A stretch of 43,179 nt of DNA from Pelistega indica. Its GTDB lineage: Bacteria; Pseudomonadota; Gammaproteobacteria; Burkholderiales; Burkholderiaceae_B. Below the pieces are notes generated by a model that did not search any database, was not told the origin of the DNA, and worked only from the letters and a program-made list of their open reading frames with translations. This document shows positions 1 to 8,195 of the stretch, one piece after another (positions within the stretch are counted from its first letter, which is position 1; each line of letters starts with the position of its first letter). Where the stretch lies: assembly GCF_000506865.1 (NCBI RefSeq), contig NZ_AYSV01000008.1, forward strand, positions 4,822-48,000, given 5' to 3'. The translations under genes and the position numbers were made by a program.

Positions 1-111
1 GGGCTTAAAATAGATAGGATGGTGATAGCGTGTATCATTGACTTCGATATAATCTTCACCATAACCAGTAACGGTATTTAGGGCTGTTCGCGGTTCTCGA
101 TGTAATTGCAC
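1..111 (-). CDS. Mth938-like (DUF498/Xcc1710-type) domain protein, N-terminal part only
   Basis: The first 37 codons of a minus-strand gene are visible before the window edge cuts it off. The protein begins MQLHREPRTALNTV, followed by TGYGEDYIEVNDTRYHHPI, which matches the usual start of small Mth938-like proteins (about 120-130 residues; a short polar helix, then a G-x-G-x-YI-x-[IV]-N strand). Their biochemical role is poorly defined; some relatives are linked to respiratory complex assembly. The start is taken as GTG at 111, because a GGAG Shine-Dalgarno lies 5 nt upstream and the nearby ATG (out of frame) soon meets a stop. The gene is divergent from alaC. Family assignment is by pattern memory from a short fragment. 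Confidence 0.6.
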   Translation of the reverse strand, partial: MQLHREPRTALNTVTGYGEDYIEVNDTRYHHPIYFKP

Positions 112-290
112 ATAAACTCCAATGTTTTTATTATCTTAATATCCTAATATGACAGGTTTGTTATAGTTTAATATTATAAGAAAAAAATAAAGCAAAATAA
201 ATTCTGCGGAAATTCAAAATACCTTGCATTTCAAGCCTAAAATAAGCTATTTTTATAAGTTTATAATTTTAATTTTCTTAAGGTATGATC

Positions 291-1477
291 ATGAGAAATT
301 TCCCTCGCATTCAGCGTTTACCACCCTATGTATTTAATATTACTGGTGAGTTGAAAATGGCCGCGCGACGACGTGGGGAAGATATTATCGATATGTCTAT
401 GGGTAATCCAGATGGCTCTACACCAGAACATATCGTTAAAAAAATGGTCGAAGCCACATTACGACCAGATACTCACGGTTATTCCGTTTCTAAAGGTATT
501 CCTCGTTTACGTAAAGCGATTACTGATTGGTACTTGCGTCGTTATGATGTTGCCTTTGATCCCGACTCAGAAGCGATTGTAACAATTGGTTCAAAAGAGG
601 CTTAGCACACTTAATGCTAGCTACATTGGATGAAGGGGATACTGTGCTAGTGCCAAATCCAAGTTATCCAATTCATATTTATGGCGCCGTTATTGCGGGA
701 GCTAATGTGCGTTCAATCCCTATGGGACCAAATATTGATTTCTTTGCCGAAATTGAATCAGCTATTCACAATACATTCCCTAAACCTAAAATGTTGATTA
801 TTGGCTTCCCAAGCAATCCAACAGCACAATGTGTTGAGTTAGAGTTTTTTGAGCGTATTGTTAAGCTCGCTAGGGAAGAAAATATTATTGTTGTGCATGA
901 CCTTGCTTATGCAGATATTACTTTTGATGGTTATGTAGCACCTTCTATTATGCAGGTGCCCGGTGCCAAGGATGTGGCTGTTGAGTTTTTTACGATGAGT
1001 AAAAGCTATAATATGGCGGGTTGGCGTGTTGGTTTTATGGTAGGTAACGCAGAAATTGTTAATGCCTTAGCTCGTATTAAGTCTTACCATGATTATGGTA
1101 CGTTTACGCCTATCCAAGTAGCATCAATAGCGGCATTAGAAGGTCCACAAGATTGTGTACATGAAGTTACTCAAGAGTATCAAAAACGTCGTGATGTGCT
1201 TGTCAAAGGTTTGCATGAAATAGGTTGGATGGTTGATATCCCTAAAGCTTCTATGTATATCTGGGCAAAAATCCCAGAACAATATGCACATATGAAGTCA
1301 TTGGAATTCTCTAAAAAATTATTAGCCCAAGCAAAAGTGGCTGTTTCACCGGGCATTGGTTTTGGTGAATTAGGTGATGATTATGTTCGTTTTGCTTTGA
1401 TTGAAAACGAGCAGCGTACTAAGCAAGCATTACGTGGTATCAAGGAAATGTTTAAAAAGGATGGCTATCTGAAATGA
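291..1477 (+). pseudogene. alaC: alanine transaminase AlaC, frameshifted
   Basis: PLP-dependent class I/II aminotransferase that makes alanine from pyruvate and glutamate. The upstream fragment (to 605) carries the N-terminal arm ([16 protein letters not shown]) and the small-domain motif DMSMGNPDG. The fragment from 614 carries the PSNPTA motif and the PLP-lysine motif [15 protein letters not shown]. The two are in different frames. Restoring one G after the GAGG at about 597-600 gives [18 protein letters not shown], the normal family sequence, so a single base is missing. ATG 291 is preferred over ATG 285 because TAAGG at 279-283 is 7 nt from it. The stop overlaps the hom start by 4 bp (ATGA). 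Whether this is a sequencing error or a real lesion cannot be settled here; the rest of the protein is well conserved, which favours error. Confidence 0.88.
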
Positions 1478-2787
1478 GTCAGTTAAATCCCCTTAAGGTT
1501 GGTTTATTAGGTTTTGGTGTTGTGGGGAGTGGTACTTGGAATGTATTGACTCGTAATGCTGAAGAAATTGCACGTCGTGCAGGGCGTCATATTGAAATTG
1601 TTAGAATTGCTACAAGAACGCCTGCTAAAGCTATCAATGTTGTTGGTGCCGCAGTGCCAGTTGATAATGATTTAATGACTGTTGTTAATGATCCTGATAT
1701 TGATATCGTGGTTGAGTTAATCGGTGGCACGACTCTAGCAAAAGAGCTTGTGCTTAAAGCGATTGAAAATGGTAAACATGTGGTCACAGCCAATAAAGCA
1801 TTATTGGCAATGCATGGGAATGAGATTTTTGCCGCCGCTAGCAATAAAAAAGTGATTGTTGCCTTTGAGGCAGCGGTTGCTGGGGGTATTCCGATTATTA
1901 AGTCTGTTCGTGAAGGATTAACAGCTAATCGTATCCAATGGTTGGCTGGTATTATTAATGGTACGACAAACTTTATTCTGACAGAAATGCGAGAGAAGGG
2001 GTTGCCATTTGCGGATGTACTTAAAAAAGCTCAAGAGTTAGGCTATGCAGAAGCAGATCCTACATTTGATATTGAAGGTGTTGATGCCGCTCATAAATTA
2101 GCCATTTTGGCTTCGATTGCTTTTGGTATTCCTGTGCAGTTTGACAAAGTCTATGTTGAGGGTATCAGTCATTTAGCACAAGAAGATGTAGTGGCAGCAG
2201 ATCGTCTCGGTTACCGTATCAAATTACTAGGTTTAGCTATTCGACGTGAAAAGGGTATTGAGTTAAGAGTTCATCCTTGTTTAGTACCTAAAAATAAGCT
2301 TATTGCTAATGTTGAAGGGGCAATGAATGCGGTAGTGGTTAAAGGGGATGCTATTGGCGAGACGCTTTACTATGGTGCCGGAGCTGGCTCAGAACCAACA
2401 GCCTCAGCGGTGGTAGCAGATTTGGTTGATGTGACACGTTTACATACGGCTGACCCAGAAAATCGTGTCCCGCATTTGGCATTCCAAGCAGATGCTTTAG
2501 CTGATTATCCGATTTTACCGATAGAAGAAGTTATTTCCTCTTATTATTTACGACTAGGTGTAGAGGATAGACCTGGCGTGATGGCGGATATTGCTAAAGT
2601 ATTAGCAAGTCATCAAATTTCCATTAGCTCTATGATACAGGACAATAAAGGCGAGAATCAGGCGTCAATTATTTTCTTGACACACAATGCTAAAGAAGGT
2701 GATGTGCTGGCAGCAATTAAACAAATTGAGGGCTTAGATTTTGTTCGCTCTGCGATTACACATCTGCGCATGGAGAATTTATCATGA
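1474..2787 (+). CDS. hom: homoserine dehydrogenase
   Basis: Catalyses NAD(P)H-dependent reduction of aspartate semialdehyde to homoserine, the branch point to threonine and methionine. The 437-residue protein is the monofunctional form. It has an N-terminal Rossmann motif ([13 protein letters not shown], residues 10-22), the conserved ANKALLA segment near 108, the catalytic-domain motif [14 protein letters not shown] followed by [17 protein letters not shown], and a C-terminal ACT domain (about 355-432, [19 protein letters not shown]) expected to bind threonine for feedback control. Start and stop overlap alaC and thrC by 4 bp each (ATGA), so the three genes look translationally coupled. This order is common in betaproteobacteria. 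The frame is intact. Confidence 0.97.
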   Translation: MSQLNPLKVGLLGFGVVGSGTWNVLTRNAEEIARRAGRHIEIVRIATRTPAKAINVVGAAVPVDNDLMTVVNDPDIDIVVELIGGTTLAKELVLKAIENGKHVVTANKALLAMHGNEIFAAASNKKVIVAFEAAVAGGIPIIKSVREGLTANRIQWLAGIINGTTNFILTEMREKGLPFADVLKKAQELGYAEADPTFDIEGVDAAHKLAILASIAFGIPVQFDKVYVEGISHLAQEDVVAADRLGYRIKLLGLAIRREKGIELRVHPCLVPKNKLIANVEGAMNAVVVKGDAIGETLYYGAGAGSEPTASAVVADLVDVTRLHTADPENRVPHLAFQADALADYPILPIEEVISSYYLRLGVEDRPGVMADIAKVLASHQISISSMIQDNKGENQASIIFLTHNAKEGDVLAAIKQIEGLDFVRSAITHLRMENLS

Positions 2788-4188
2788 AATATGTATCTAC
2801 CCGAGGAGGTGGTCAAGCTGTTAATTTTTCCGATATCTTGTTAGAAGGATTAGCAAGAGACGGTGGCTTGGCTATGCCAGAAATCATGCCTCAAGTGAGT
2901 GCGGATATGTTGGAGCAATGGCGTCAATTATCCTATGCAGATTTGGCAACAGAAGTATTAAGCCTATTCATTACGGATATTCCTAAAGATGATTTACATC
3001 AATTAGCTCATAAGAGTTATAACAAACAAGCGTTTGGTTCTGATGAGATTGTGCCTATTAAGAAATTAGATGATCAAATTAGTTTGGTGGGATTATCAGA
3101 GGGACCGACATTAGCATTCAAAGATATGGCAATGCAGTTTTTAGGCAATATTTTTGAATATGTTCTAGCTAAGCGTGGCGCAACCTTGAATATTCTTGGG
3201 GCTACATCTGGCGATACAGGATCAGCGGCAGAATATGCATTGCGTGGCAAAAAAGGTATTAAGGTATTTATGTTGTCACCTTTTGGCCGTATGAGCGAAT
3301 TTCAACGTGCACAAATGTACTCTTTACAAGATGAAAATATTTTTTAATTTATCTGTTAAAGGTGTTTTCGATGAGTGTCAGGATATTGTTAAGGCATTGG
3401 GGAATGACTTAGCGTTCAAAGAGCACTATCATTTAGGTGCGGTGAACTCTATTAATTTTGGGCGTATTTCAGCTCAGGTGGTTTATTATTTCTGGGCGTG
3501 GTTGCGTGTGACAAGCCAATCAGATGAGCAGGTCTCATTTACTGTGCCGTCAGGAAATTTTGGCAATATATTATCAGGCCATATTGCTCGTATGATGGGA
3601 TTGCCAATTCGGCATTTGGTAGTGGCTACCAACGAAAATAATGTGTTGGAAGAGTTTTTCCGTACAGGGATTTATCGTCCTCGTTCAGCCGCCAATACGT
3701 ATGCTACATCTAGTCCTTCAATGGATATTTCTAAAGCGTCAAATTTTGAGCGATTTATTTATCATTTATTGGATAGTGACGGTACTAAGGTTAAAGCTCT
3801 TTGGGATAGCTTAGCACAACAGGGTGAGTTTGATTTATCAACGATGAAGCCTTTATTTGAGGAAAAATATGGCTTTGTGGCTGGTATGAGTACTCATGCT
3901 GATCGTCTAGCAACGATTAAGCACGAGTTTGAACAGCATGGTTACTTGATGGATCCACATACCGCGGATGGTGTAAAAGTGGCGAGAGAACACCTAGAAG
4001 AGGGGGTGAAAATGTTGGTCCTAGAAACTGCATTACCCGCTAAATTTACTGAAACGATACAAGAGGCTATTGGTCAGCCAGCACCAATCCCTGAACATCT
4101 CAAAGGATTGAAAAATCTTCCTCAACGAGTGGATGTTGTTGATTGTGATGTAGAAGTGGTGAGAAAATATATGCAAGAGAGAATTTAA
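2784..4188 (+). pseudogene. thrC: threonine synthase, frameshifted in a T run
   Basis: PLP enzyme converting O-phosphohomoserine to threonine, the last step after hom. The first fragment (2784-3347) contains the N-terminal KYVSTRGG motif and the PLP lysine in SEGPTLAFKDMAMQF (K113). The second part (in frame from about 3346 to 4188) holds FTVPSGNFGNILSG and the C-terminal DPHTADGVK and ETALPAKF motifs. The break lies in a run of six T at 3340-3345; five T would read DENIFNLSVKGVFDECQD straight through. The total length is 3n+1, consistent with one inserted base. Threonine synthase is normally needed for prototrophy, so a homopolymer overcall is likely, but a true auxotrophic lesion is possible. 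The gene is followed by a strong terminator. Confidence 0.9.
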
Positions 4189-4220
4189 GGCTATCTTTTA
4201 ATTTTATTCTCACTATAAAT

Positions 4221-4262
4221 CCCCCCCATAGAGTGGTTACAACCCTTTATGGGGGATTTTTC
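4221..4262 (+). terminator. intrinsic terminator of the alaC-hom-thrC operon
   Basis: A C-rich arm (CCCCCCCATA) pairs with TTTATGGGGG and is followed by ATTTTT. The loop region GAGTGGTTACAACCC can itself pair in part. It sits 33 bp after the thrC stop. The whole structure is duplicated at 5478-5520. Confidence 0.8.
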
Positions 4263-4279
4263 ATGGTGAGTATAGTTTT
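4222..4279 (+). repeat. 58-bp direct repeat, copy 1 (second copy at 5478-5535)
   Basis: Positions 4222-4279 and 5478-5535 read identically, from CCCCCC through the terminator hairpin to TATAGTTTT. The spacing is 1256 bp. Sequence outside the repeats differs on both sides. The copies bracket the accessory segment carrying the DUF2778 gene. This looks like a boundary duplication created when the segment was gained or a substrate for its exchange by homologous recombination; that reading is inference. Confidence 0.85.
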
Positions 4280-4420
4280 TATTTAGCCTCTGACGGATAG
4301 ATAAGATACTAGAGTTGTGCTATCTGAGTTTAGTAAATATTAATTAGTATTTTAGGGGTAGGAAAGGTTGAATATGTTAGGGTAAAGAATTTTCTTGATT
4401 ATTTTTGTAATCTTATTTTT

Positions 4421-4700
4421 TTATGATGATTTGCGTTTTGACGTTATTAAATGATAAATTGCATAAATCACCAATACCATAATACTCACATTGATAGTAG
4501 AACCAACAAGATAATATAAATCTGTAAGGGTTTCTTGTCCACAATAGTTTTCAATAGGTCTACAGACAGAAAAAAAGAAAAAATATAAACCATTCAGGAT
4601 ATACAGGAAAAAAACTCTCGTATCTTATCCATAAAAACATATGGGTTAAAATAGCTATAACATACAGAAATAATTTCAGAAGAAAGAAGTATTTTTTCAT
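4421..4700 (-). pseudogene. small multi-pass membrane protein, candidate immunity protein of the DUF2778 gene (frameshifted)
   Basis: The ATG at 4700 overlaps the stop of the DUF2778 gene by 4 bp (ATGA), so the two are coupled. The frame reads MKKYFFLLKLFLYVIAIL and then a hydrophobic stretch. It is broken in a run of seven A (plus strand, 4570-4576). With six, it continues through SVCRPIENYCGQETLTDLYY and VSIMVLVIYAIYHLI to KRKSS and a TAA at 4421-4423. The length is 280 nt (3n+1), as expected for one inserted base. The restored product is about 92 residues with two or three hydrophobic segments and a positively charged C-terminus. I recognise no family. The role as immunity protein is inferred only from its place and coupling behind a peptidoglycan-targeting effector-like gene. 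Confidence 0.6.
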
Positions 4701-5155
4701 GAAACTGCCACAATACCATAAGTTAAATATGCTGAGTTAGGAATGGGATATTTAGGTGAGTTAAGAATATAGTTACGAATTTGAGAGTAATCATTCATAT
4801 TATCAATAGTTATGCAACCTTCACTAATTCCAAGCCGTCCTTTAGGGTGTAAACGAAACTGACCTCTTTTAATAGAATCACAAAATACAAAATCATCAAC
4901 TTGGTCATCTTTTTTATAGAGGGCAAACCACTCTCTTTTATTAGAAAAAAGCTCTCTTATTTGACTAAGTCTCCCACCTGACTATCTATCGACAATATAA
5001 TATGTCCCAATTGGAATTGGACCAATTTTCGCTAAACAAATATATTGAGATTTATTTCTATAATCTGCCATTCCTGAAAAGGCATCATATTTGTTTCCAT
5101 TAATCTCTAAGCTACTCATCTCCTTTGAGTTTAATTTGAATTTGGCATTTATCAT
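4697..5155 (-). pseudogene. DUF2778 / Tlde1-like L,D-transpeptidase-type effector, interrupted by an in-frame TAG
   Basis: A 152-codon minus-strand frame with one amber codon (codon 58, 4982-4984). N-terminal half: a beta-rich YDAFSGMADYRN segment and AKIGPIPIGTYYIVDR. After the stop: SGGRLSQIRELF and a C-terminal catalytic block RLHPKGRLGISEGCITI with H103, S111 and C114. The G-x-YYIVDR-x-SGGRL and H...S-x-GC patterns are those of DUF2778 domains. Those domains include Tlde1, type VI secretion effectors that act on peptidoglycan like L,D-transpeptidases. CAG (Gln) to TAG would explain the stop by one substitution. There is no signal peptide, as usual for secreted-by-machinery effectors. No type VI genes are visible in the window. 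Without the stop, the protein would be full domain length. Confidence 0.72.
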
Positions 5156-5357
5156 ATTTTCTCTTCGCTTAAATAAAAACGCATTAAAAATTACTTCACT
5201 GTGCTAAGTGTAGATTAAATAAGAGCTCAAGACAATATAAAAAATTATGCAATTTATTTTTAAATCTAATTAGTAATAGTGTAGGCGTTATATATTAAAC
5301 TGATTATGCTTAGGGTCTATTTTTTGCGAGATAATGACTAAATAAATTGTTTCTAAA

Positions 5358-5480
5358 TTAATCAGATATTGGGAAATATTTCATAATAAATAATAATATT
5401 GTAAATAATGAGCCAAATAGAGCTAAATAACCTGTAAATGTAAAGTCTTGGTTTTTTGAATTGAGTAGCAACAGAAGCCC
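5358..5480 (-). pseudogene. C-terminal remnant of a small membrane protein (tentative)
   Basis: Reading leftwards from the copy-2 repeat, one frame gives a hydrophobic tail (LLLLNSKNQDF, then GYLALFGSLFTILLFIMKYF) ending PISD and TAA at 5358-5360. There is no start codon before the frame runs into the repeat at 5478. It resembles the end of a two-helix membrane protein cut off by the repeat boundary, possibly an orphan immunity-type gene. Chance in AT-rich DNA remains possible. Confidence 0.3.
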
Positions 5481-5535
5481 CCCATAGAGTGGTTACAACC
5501 CTTTATGGGGGATTTTTCATGGTGAGTATAGTTTT
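5478..5535 (+). repeat. 58-bp direct repeat, copy 2 (terminator-bearing)
   Basis: Exact second copy of 4222-4279, including the full terminator stem-loop and T tail. Here no plus-strand gene lies directly upstream, so the terminator has no obvious client on that strand. It closes the right side of the accessory segment. Confidence 0.85.
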
Positions 5536-5798
5536 GTTTCGTGAAAGGGTATTGTGAGAAGTTATGGGGAAGTGCGTATTAAAGCATGGCCTGTTAAATA
5601 GGTGTTGGTATTAAAAGACTATATGATGAGTTTATCTACGATGAAGAAAAACTTATCATTTATCAATTGTTTTTAGTCTATTTCCGATTAAAATAGTCGG
5701 GTAAAGAACTTATCGATCACTGCGTGTTTTTAGGTGAAGATAAAGAATTTTTAAAGAAGTGTTTTTAATACGTTTTTATTTTTAATTGGGGTATTGAT
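5536..5798 (+). other. gene-free stretch before nnrS with a possible protein remnant
   Basis: No intact gene. One plus-strand frame (5598-5768) reads IGVGIKRLYDEFIYDEEKL then IIYQLFLVYFRLK, a TAG at 5694-5696, and SGKELIDHCVFLGEDKEFLKK before TAA. The composition is protein-like rather than random, so this may be the tail of a decayed accessory gene. I recognise no family. A GGGG Shine-Dalgarno for nnrS lies at 5788-5791. Confidence 0.3.
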
Positions 5799-6995
5799 AT
5801 GGGATTAGTACAGATAGAGATACCAAGTCCGTCAAAGCGTCAATCTTCACGCTTTGAGGTATTTTTTGCATTGGGGTTTAGACCTCTTTATTTACTCTGT
5901 GCCATTTGGGCAGTGATTTCGATCGCTATATGGATATTTGCACCTTCTTATTTGATGGGACAAATGAATAATGTATGGTGGCATGCTCACGAGATGCTAT
6001 GGGGGTTTGTAGCGTCTATTGCCGTTGCTTTTTTACTAACAGCCAGTGCTACATGGACAGGCTCTAATCCACTTAAATCTTGGCCTTTAGCAAGTTTATG
6101 TGGGTTATGGCTAATCGCTCGTATAGCTTATCTTATTCCCGGCAATATACCTTTTTTTATTGCTGGTGTATCAGATGTGGCATTCTTCTTATATGCAGCA
6201 TGGGCATTGGCAAAAGTGCTGTTAAAAGCTAAAAGTAAGCAAAACTATCCTCTTGCTATTGCGTTAATTGGCCTAGGCTTAGCGAATGCGAGTTACCTTA
6301 TCACTGTGTATATAGGTCGATTTGATTTATTGCGTACTGGTTTTGCTATTGGTATGTTAGTGATGAGTTATATTGCCTTGTTAATTGGTCGTCGAGTTAT
6401 TCCGTTTTTTGCCCAACGAGGTGCAGGTTTAGATATTCCCCGTAGTGAAAAATCTGGTCGATACCAATTATGGATAGCTATTGTTGCAGTAGCTTGTTTG
6501 ATTGTTGGTTTAGAAGAAGTGACAGGGATTGCATTGATTGCATTGGGTATTATTACCTTGTATCAATTATATACTTGGAAACCATTAGGTGTTTGCAAGG
6601 TGCCATTACTATGGGTGTTATATATTGCCTATGCTTTCTTAGGTATTGGTTTTATTATTTCTTCTTTATATTTCCTTCCTTTGCAATTAGGTATTCCTCC
6701 CGCAACGTTCGTACATTTTGTCGGCATGGGAGGCTTTTCGGTCATGATTATCGGTATGATGACTAGAACAGCATTAGGTCATACTGGCCGTCCATTGAAA
6801 GCCAGTAAATTGATGGTGGTAGCGTATGTCTGCGTTATTTTGGCAACAGTAATCAGGTTAGTCGCTATTTTTGTACCTTTTGCTACACCTTTATTGCATA
6901 TAGCAGCAACGCTATGGATTATCGCTTTTGGCGCATATGTTTACCAATATGGTCCATACCTCACTAAACCTAGAGCTGATGGTAGACCTGGTTAG
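5799..6995 (+). CDS. nnrS: NnrS family heme/copper membrane protein
   Basis: A 398-residue polytopic inner-membrane protein with about 12 hydrophobic segments. After a short cytoplasmic N-terminus come FFALGFRPLYLL and the histidine motif WWHAHEMLWGF (about residues 60-70). Later come the conserved RRVIPFF, HFVGMGGFSVMIIGMMTR and ALGHTGRPL motifs. These are hallmarks of NnrS, a heme- and copper-containing protein tied to nitric-oxide and nitrosative stress and denitrification in proteobacteria; its exact chemistry is unsettled. A Shine-Dalgarno GGGG sits 7 nt before the ATG. No nitrate or NO reductase genes neighbour it, and I found no convincing FNR/NNR site upstream. Confidence 0.92.
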   Translation: MGLVQIEIPSPSKRQSSRFEVFFALGFRPLYLLCAIWAVISIAIWIFAPSYLMGQMNNVWWHAHEMLWGFVASIAVAFLLTASATWTGSNPLKSWPLASLCGLWLIARIAYLIPGNIPFFIAGVSDVAFFLYAAWALAKVLLKAKSKQNYPLAIALIGLGLANASYLITVYIGRFDLLRTGFAIGMLVMSYIALLIGRRVIPFFAQRGAGLDIPRSEKSGRYQLWIAIVAVACLIVGLEEVTGIALIALGIITLYQLYTWKPLGVCKVPLLWVLYIAYAFLGIGFIISSLYFLPLQLGIPPATFVHFVGMGGFSVMIIGMMTRTALGHTGRPLKASKLMVVAYVCVILATVIRLVAIFVPFATPLLHIAATLWIIAFGAYVYQYGPYLTKPRADGRPG

Positions 6996-7060
6996 AGGGT
7001 AGGCGAGTTACAGTAGTAGATTAGGCTTAGTCAGAAGTAGGTCGGTATTAATTTATACCA

Positions 7061-7939
7061 TTACATCCCAAAATAACGACCTTGGCTAAGCCAAACTTTT
7101 GAAGCAGTGAGTAGTTTTGAGACAGGAGAGAGACTTATTCCTTTATCCAAGACTCGCCACTGATCTTTTTCTAAGGCTTTTAGTAGTTTTAAACATAAGT
7201 TAGCCTTGATAAGGCAAGGACGTAATGCTTGACGACTTTCGGGTGCTAAATAAGGAAGTGCTTCTTTGAAAAGCTGTCTGGCATAGTTACCTTGAGCTTG
7301 CATAAACACTCTGAACTCATCAGAATATTTTGCATTTAGAATATCCGCTGCTTTTATTTGATGTTCACGTAAAAAATCCATGGGAATATAGATGCGTCCT
7401 TGAGTAGCATCTTGACCTAGTCCTCTGAGCAAATGCGTAAAATGAATAGCCACCCCAAGCTTTTGTGCAAAACGGATATTTTGTTCATTGGTTGGCGCTA
7501 AGACTTGTGTAATTAAACAAGCAAAAGCACCTGATTGCATCGTGCAAAAATTCTTAAGGCTTGTCCAGTCTAGATAACGATTATGTGATAAATCCATTTC
7601 AACAGATTCAACAATATAATCAAAATATTGTTTTTTAAGGTCATACTTTTTGATGGTAGCGACCAATGCTTGTGAGATTGGGTGTTCAGGTTTACCATGA
7701 AAAAGTTGCTCAATTTCATTTTTCCACCAAGAAAGCTTCAAACGTGCCACAGAGCTTTCTGTGCTGATGTATAGAACGTTTGAAATCTCATGGAAAAAAG
7801 CATGTAATAACTTTATGTCTTTTTGTGTGTCTTGAGCTAAAAATAAATAAGCGTAGTAGGCACTTGATCCATATTTATAGGTTTTTTCATCACTGTATTG
7901 ATCTTGAATAGAGGGTTCTGGTGCGGAATGAGGGCTCAT
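7061..7939 (-). CDS. squalene/phytoene synthase family protein with altered active-site motifs
   Basis: A 292-residue soluble all-alpha protein. Family landmarks: the ARLKLSWWKNEIEQLFHG segment (compare RL-x-WWR-x-E), the LGVAIHFTHLLRGLGQD block and GRIYIPMDFL. In catalytic members (HpnD, CrtB, squalene synthase) both substrate-binding sites are Asp-rich (D-x-x-x-D). Here the first site reads HAFFHEISNVLY and the second has LRG where LRD is expected, leaving only one Asp. This suggests a non-catalytic or divergent member, perhaps closer to the NDUFAF6-like branch than to hopanoid enzymes. No other hopanoid or carotenoid genes are nearby. It is convergent with nnrS. Family confident, function not. 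Confidence 0.8.
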   Translation of the reverse strand: MSPHSAPEPSIQDQYSDEKTYKYGSSAYYAYLFLAQDTQKDIKLLHAFFHEISNVLYISTESSVARLKLSWWKNEIEQLFHGKPEHPISQALVATIKKYDLKKQYFDYIVESVEMDLSHNRYLDWTSLKNFCTMQSGAFACLITQVLAPTNEQNIRFAQKLGVAIHFTHLLRGLGQDATQGRIYIPMDFLREHQIKAADILNAKYSDEFRVFMQAQGNYARQLFKEALPYLAPESRQALRPCLIKANLCLKLLKALEKDQWRVLDKGISLSPVSKLLTASKVWLSQGRYFGM

Positions 7940-8195
7940 AGTTTTATTCAGCTACAAAAATTCCTATTATATAAGTTCTTTATTATGAAGAAAGAATTTC
8001 CTTAATTTTTGATGGGAGATGCACAATTATTTCGTTAAGAATTATAATCTTTCGGTCTGAACGTTATCGTTGCTTGGACTGTGGCAATAGGGGGTTATGT
8101 ATCAAGTCATCGATTTATCATTGCAGTGATTATCATGATTGAATCTCATATTGTTATATTCACATTTTGTTGTATCTTGTTTTAAGGATTTTTCT

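Noticed and set aside
4189-4420. Further minus-strand gene after the small membrane protein
   Set aside because: No open frame with protein-like composition before the terminator repeat.
5653-5670. FNR/NNR-type site before nnrS
   Set aside because: TTATCATTTATCAA has three mismatches in one half of TTGAT-N4-ATCAA.
8057-8186. Hydrophobic open frame before the symporter start
   Set aside because: No start codon with a ribosome site and no family resemblance; AT-rich DNA easily gives such frames.
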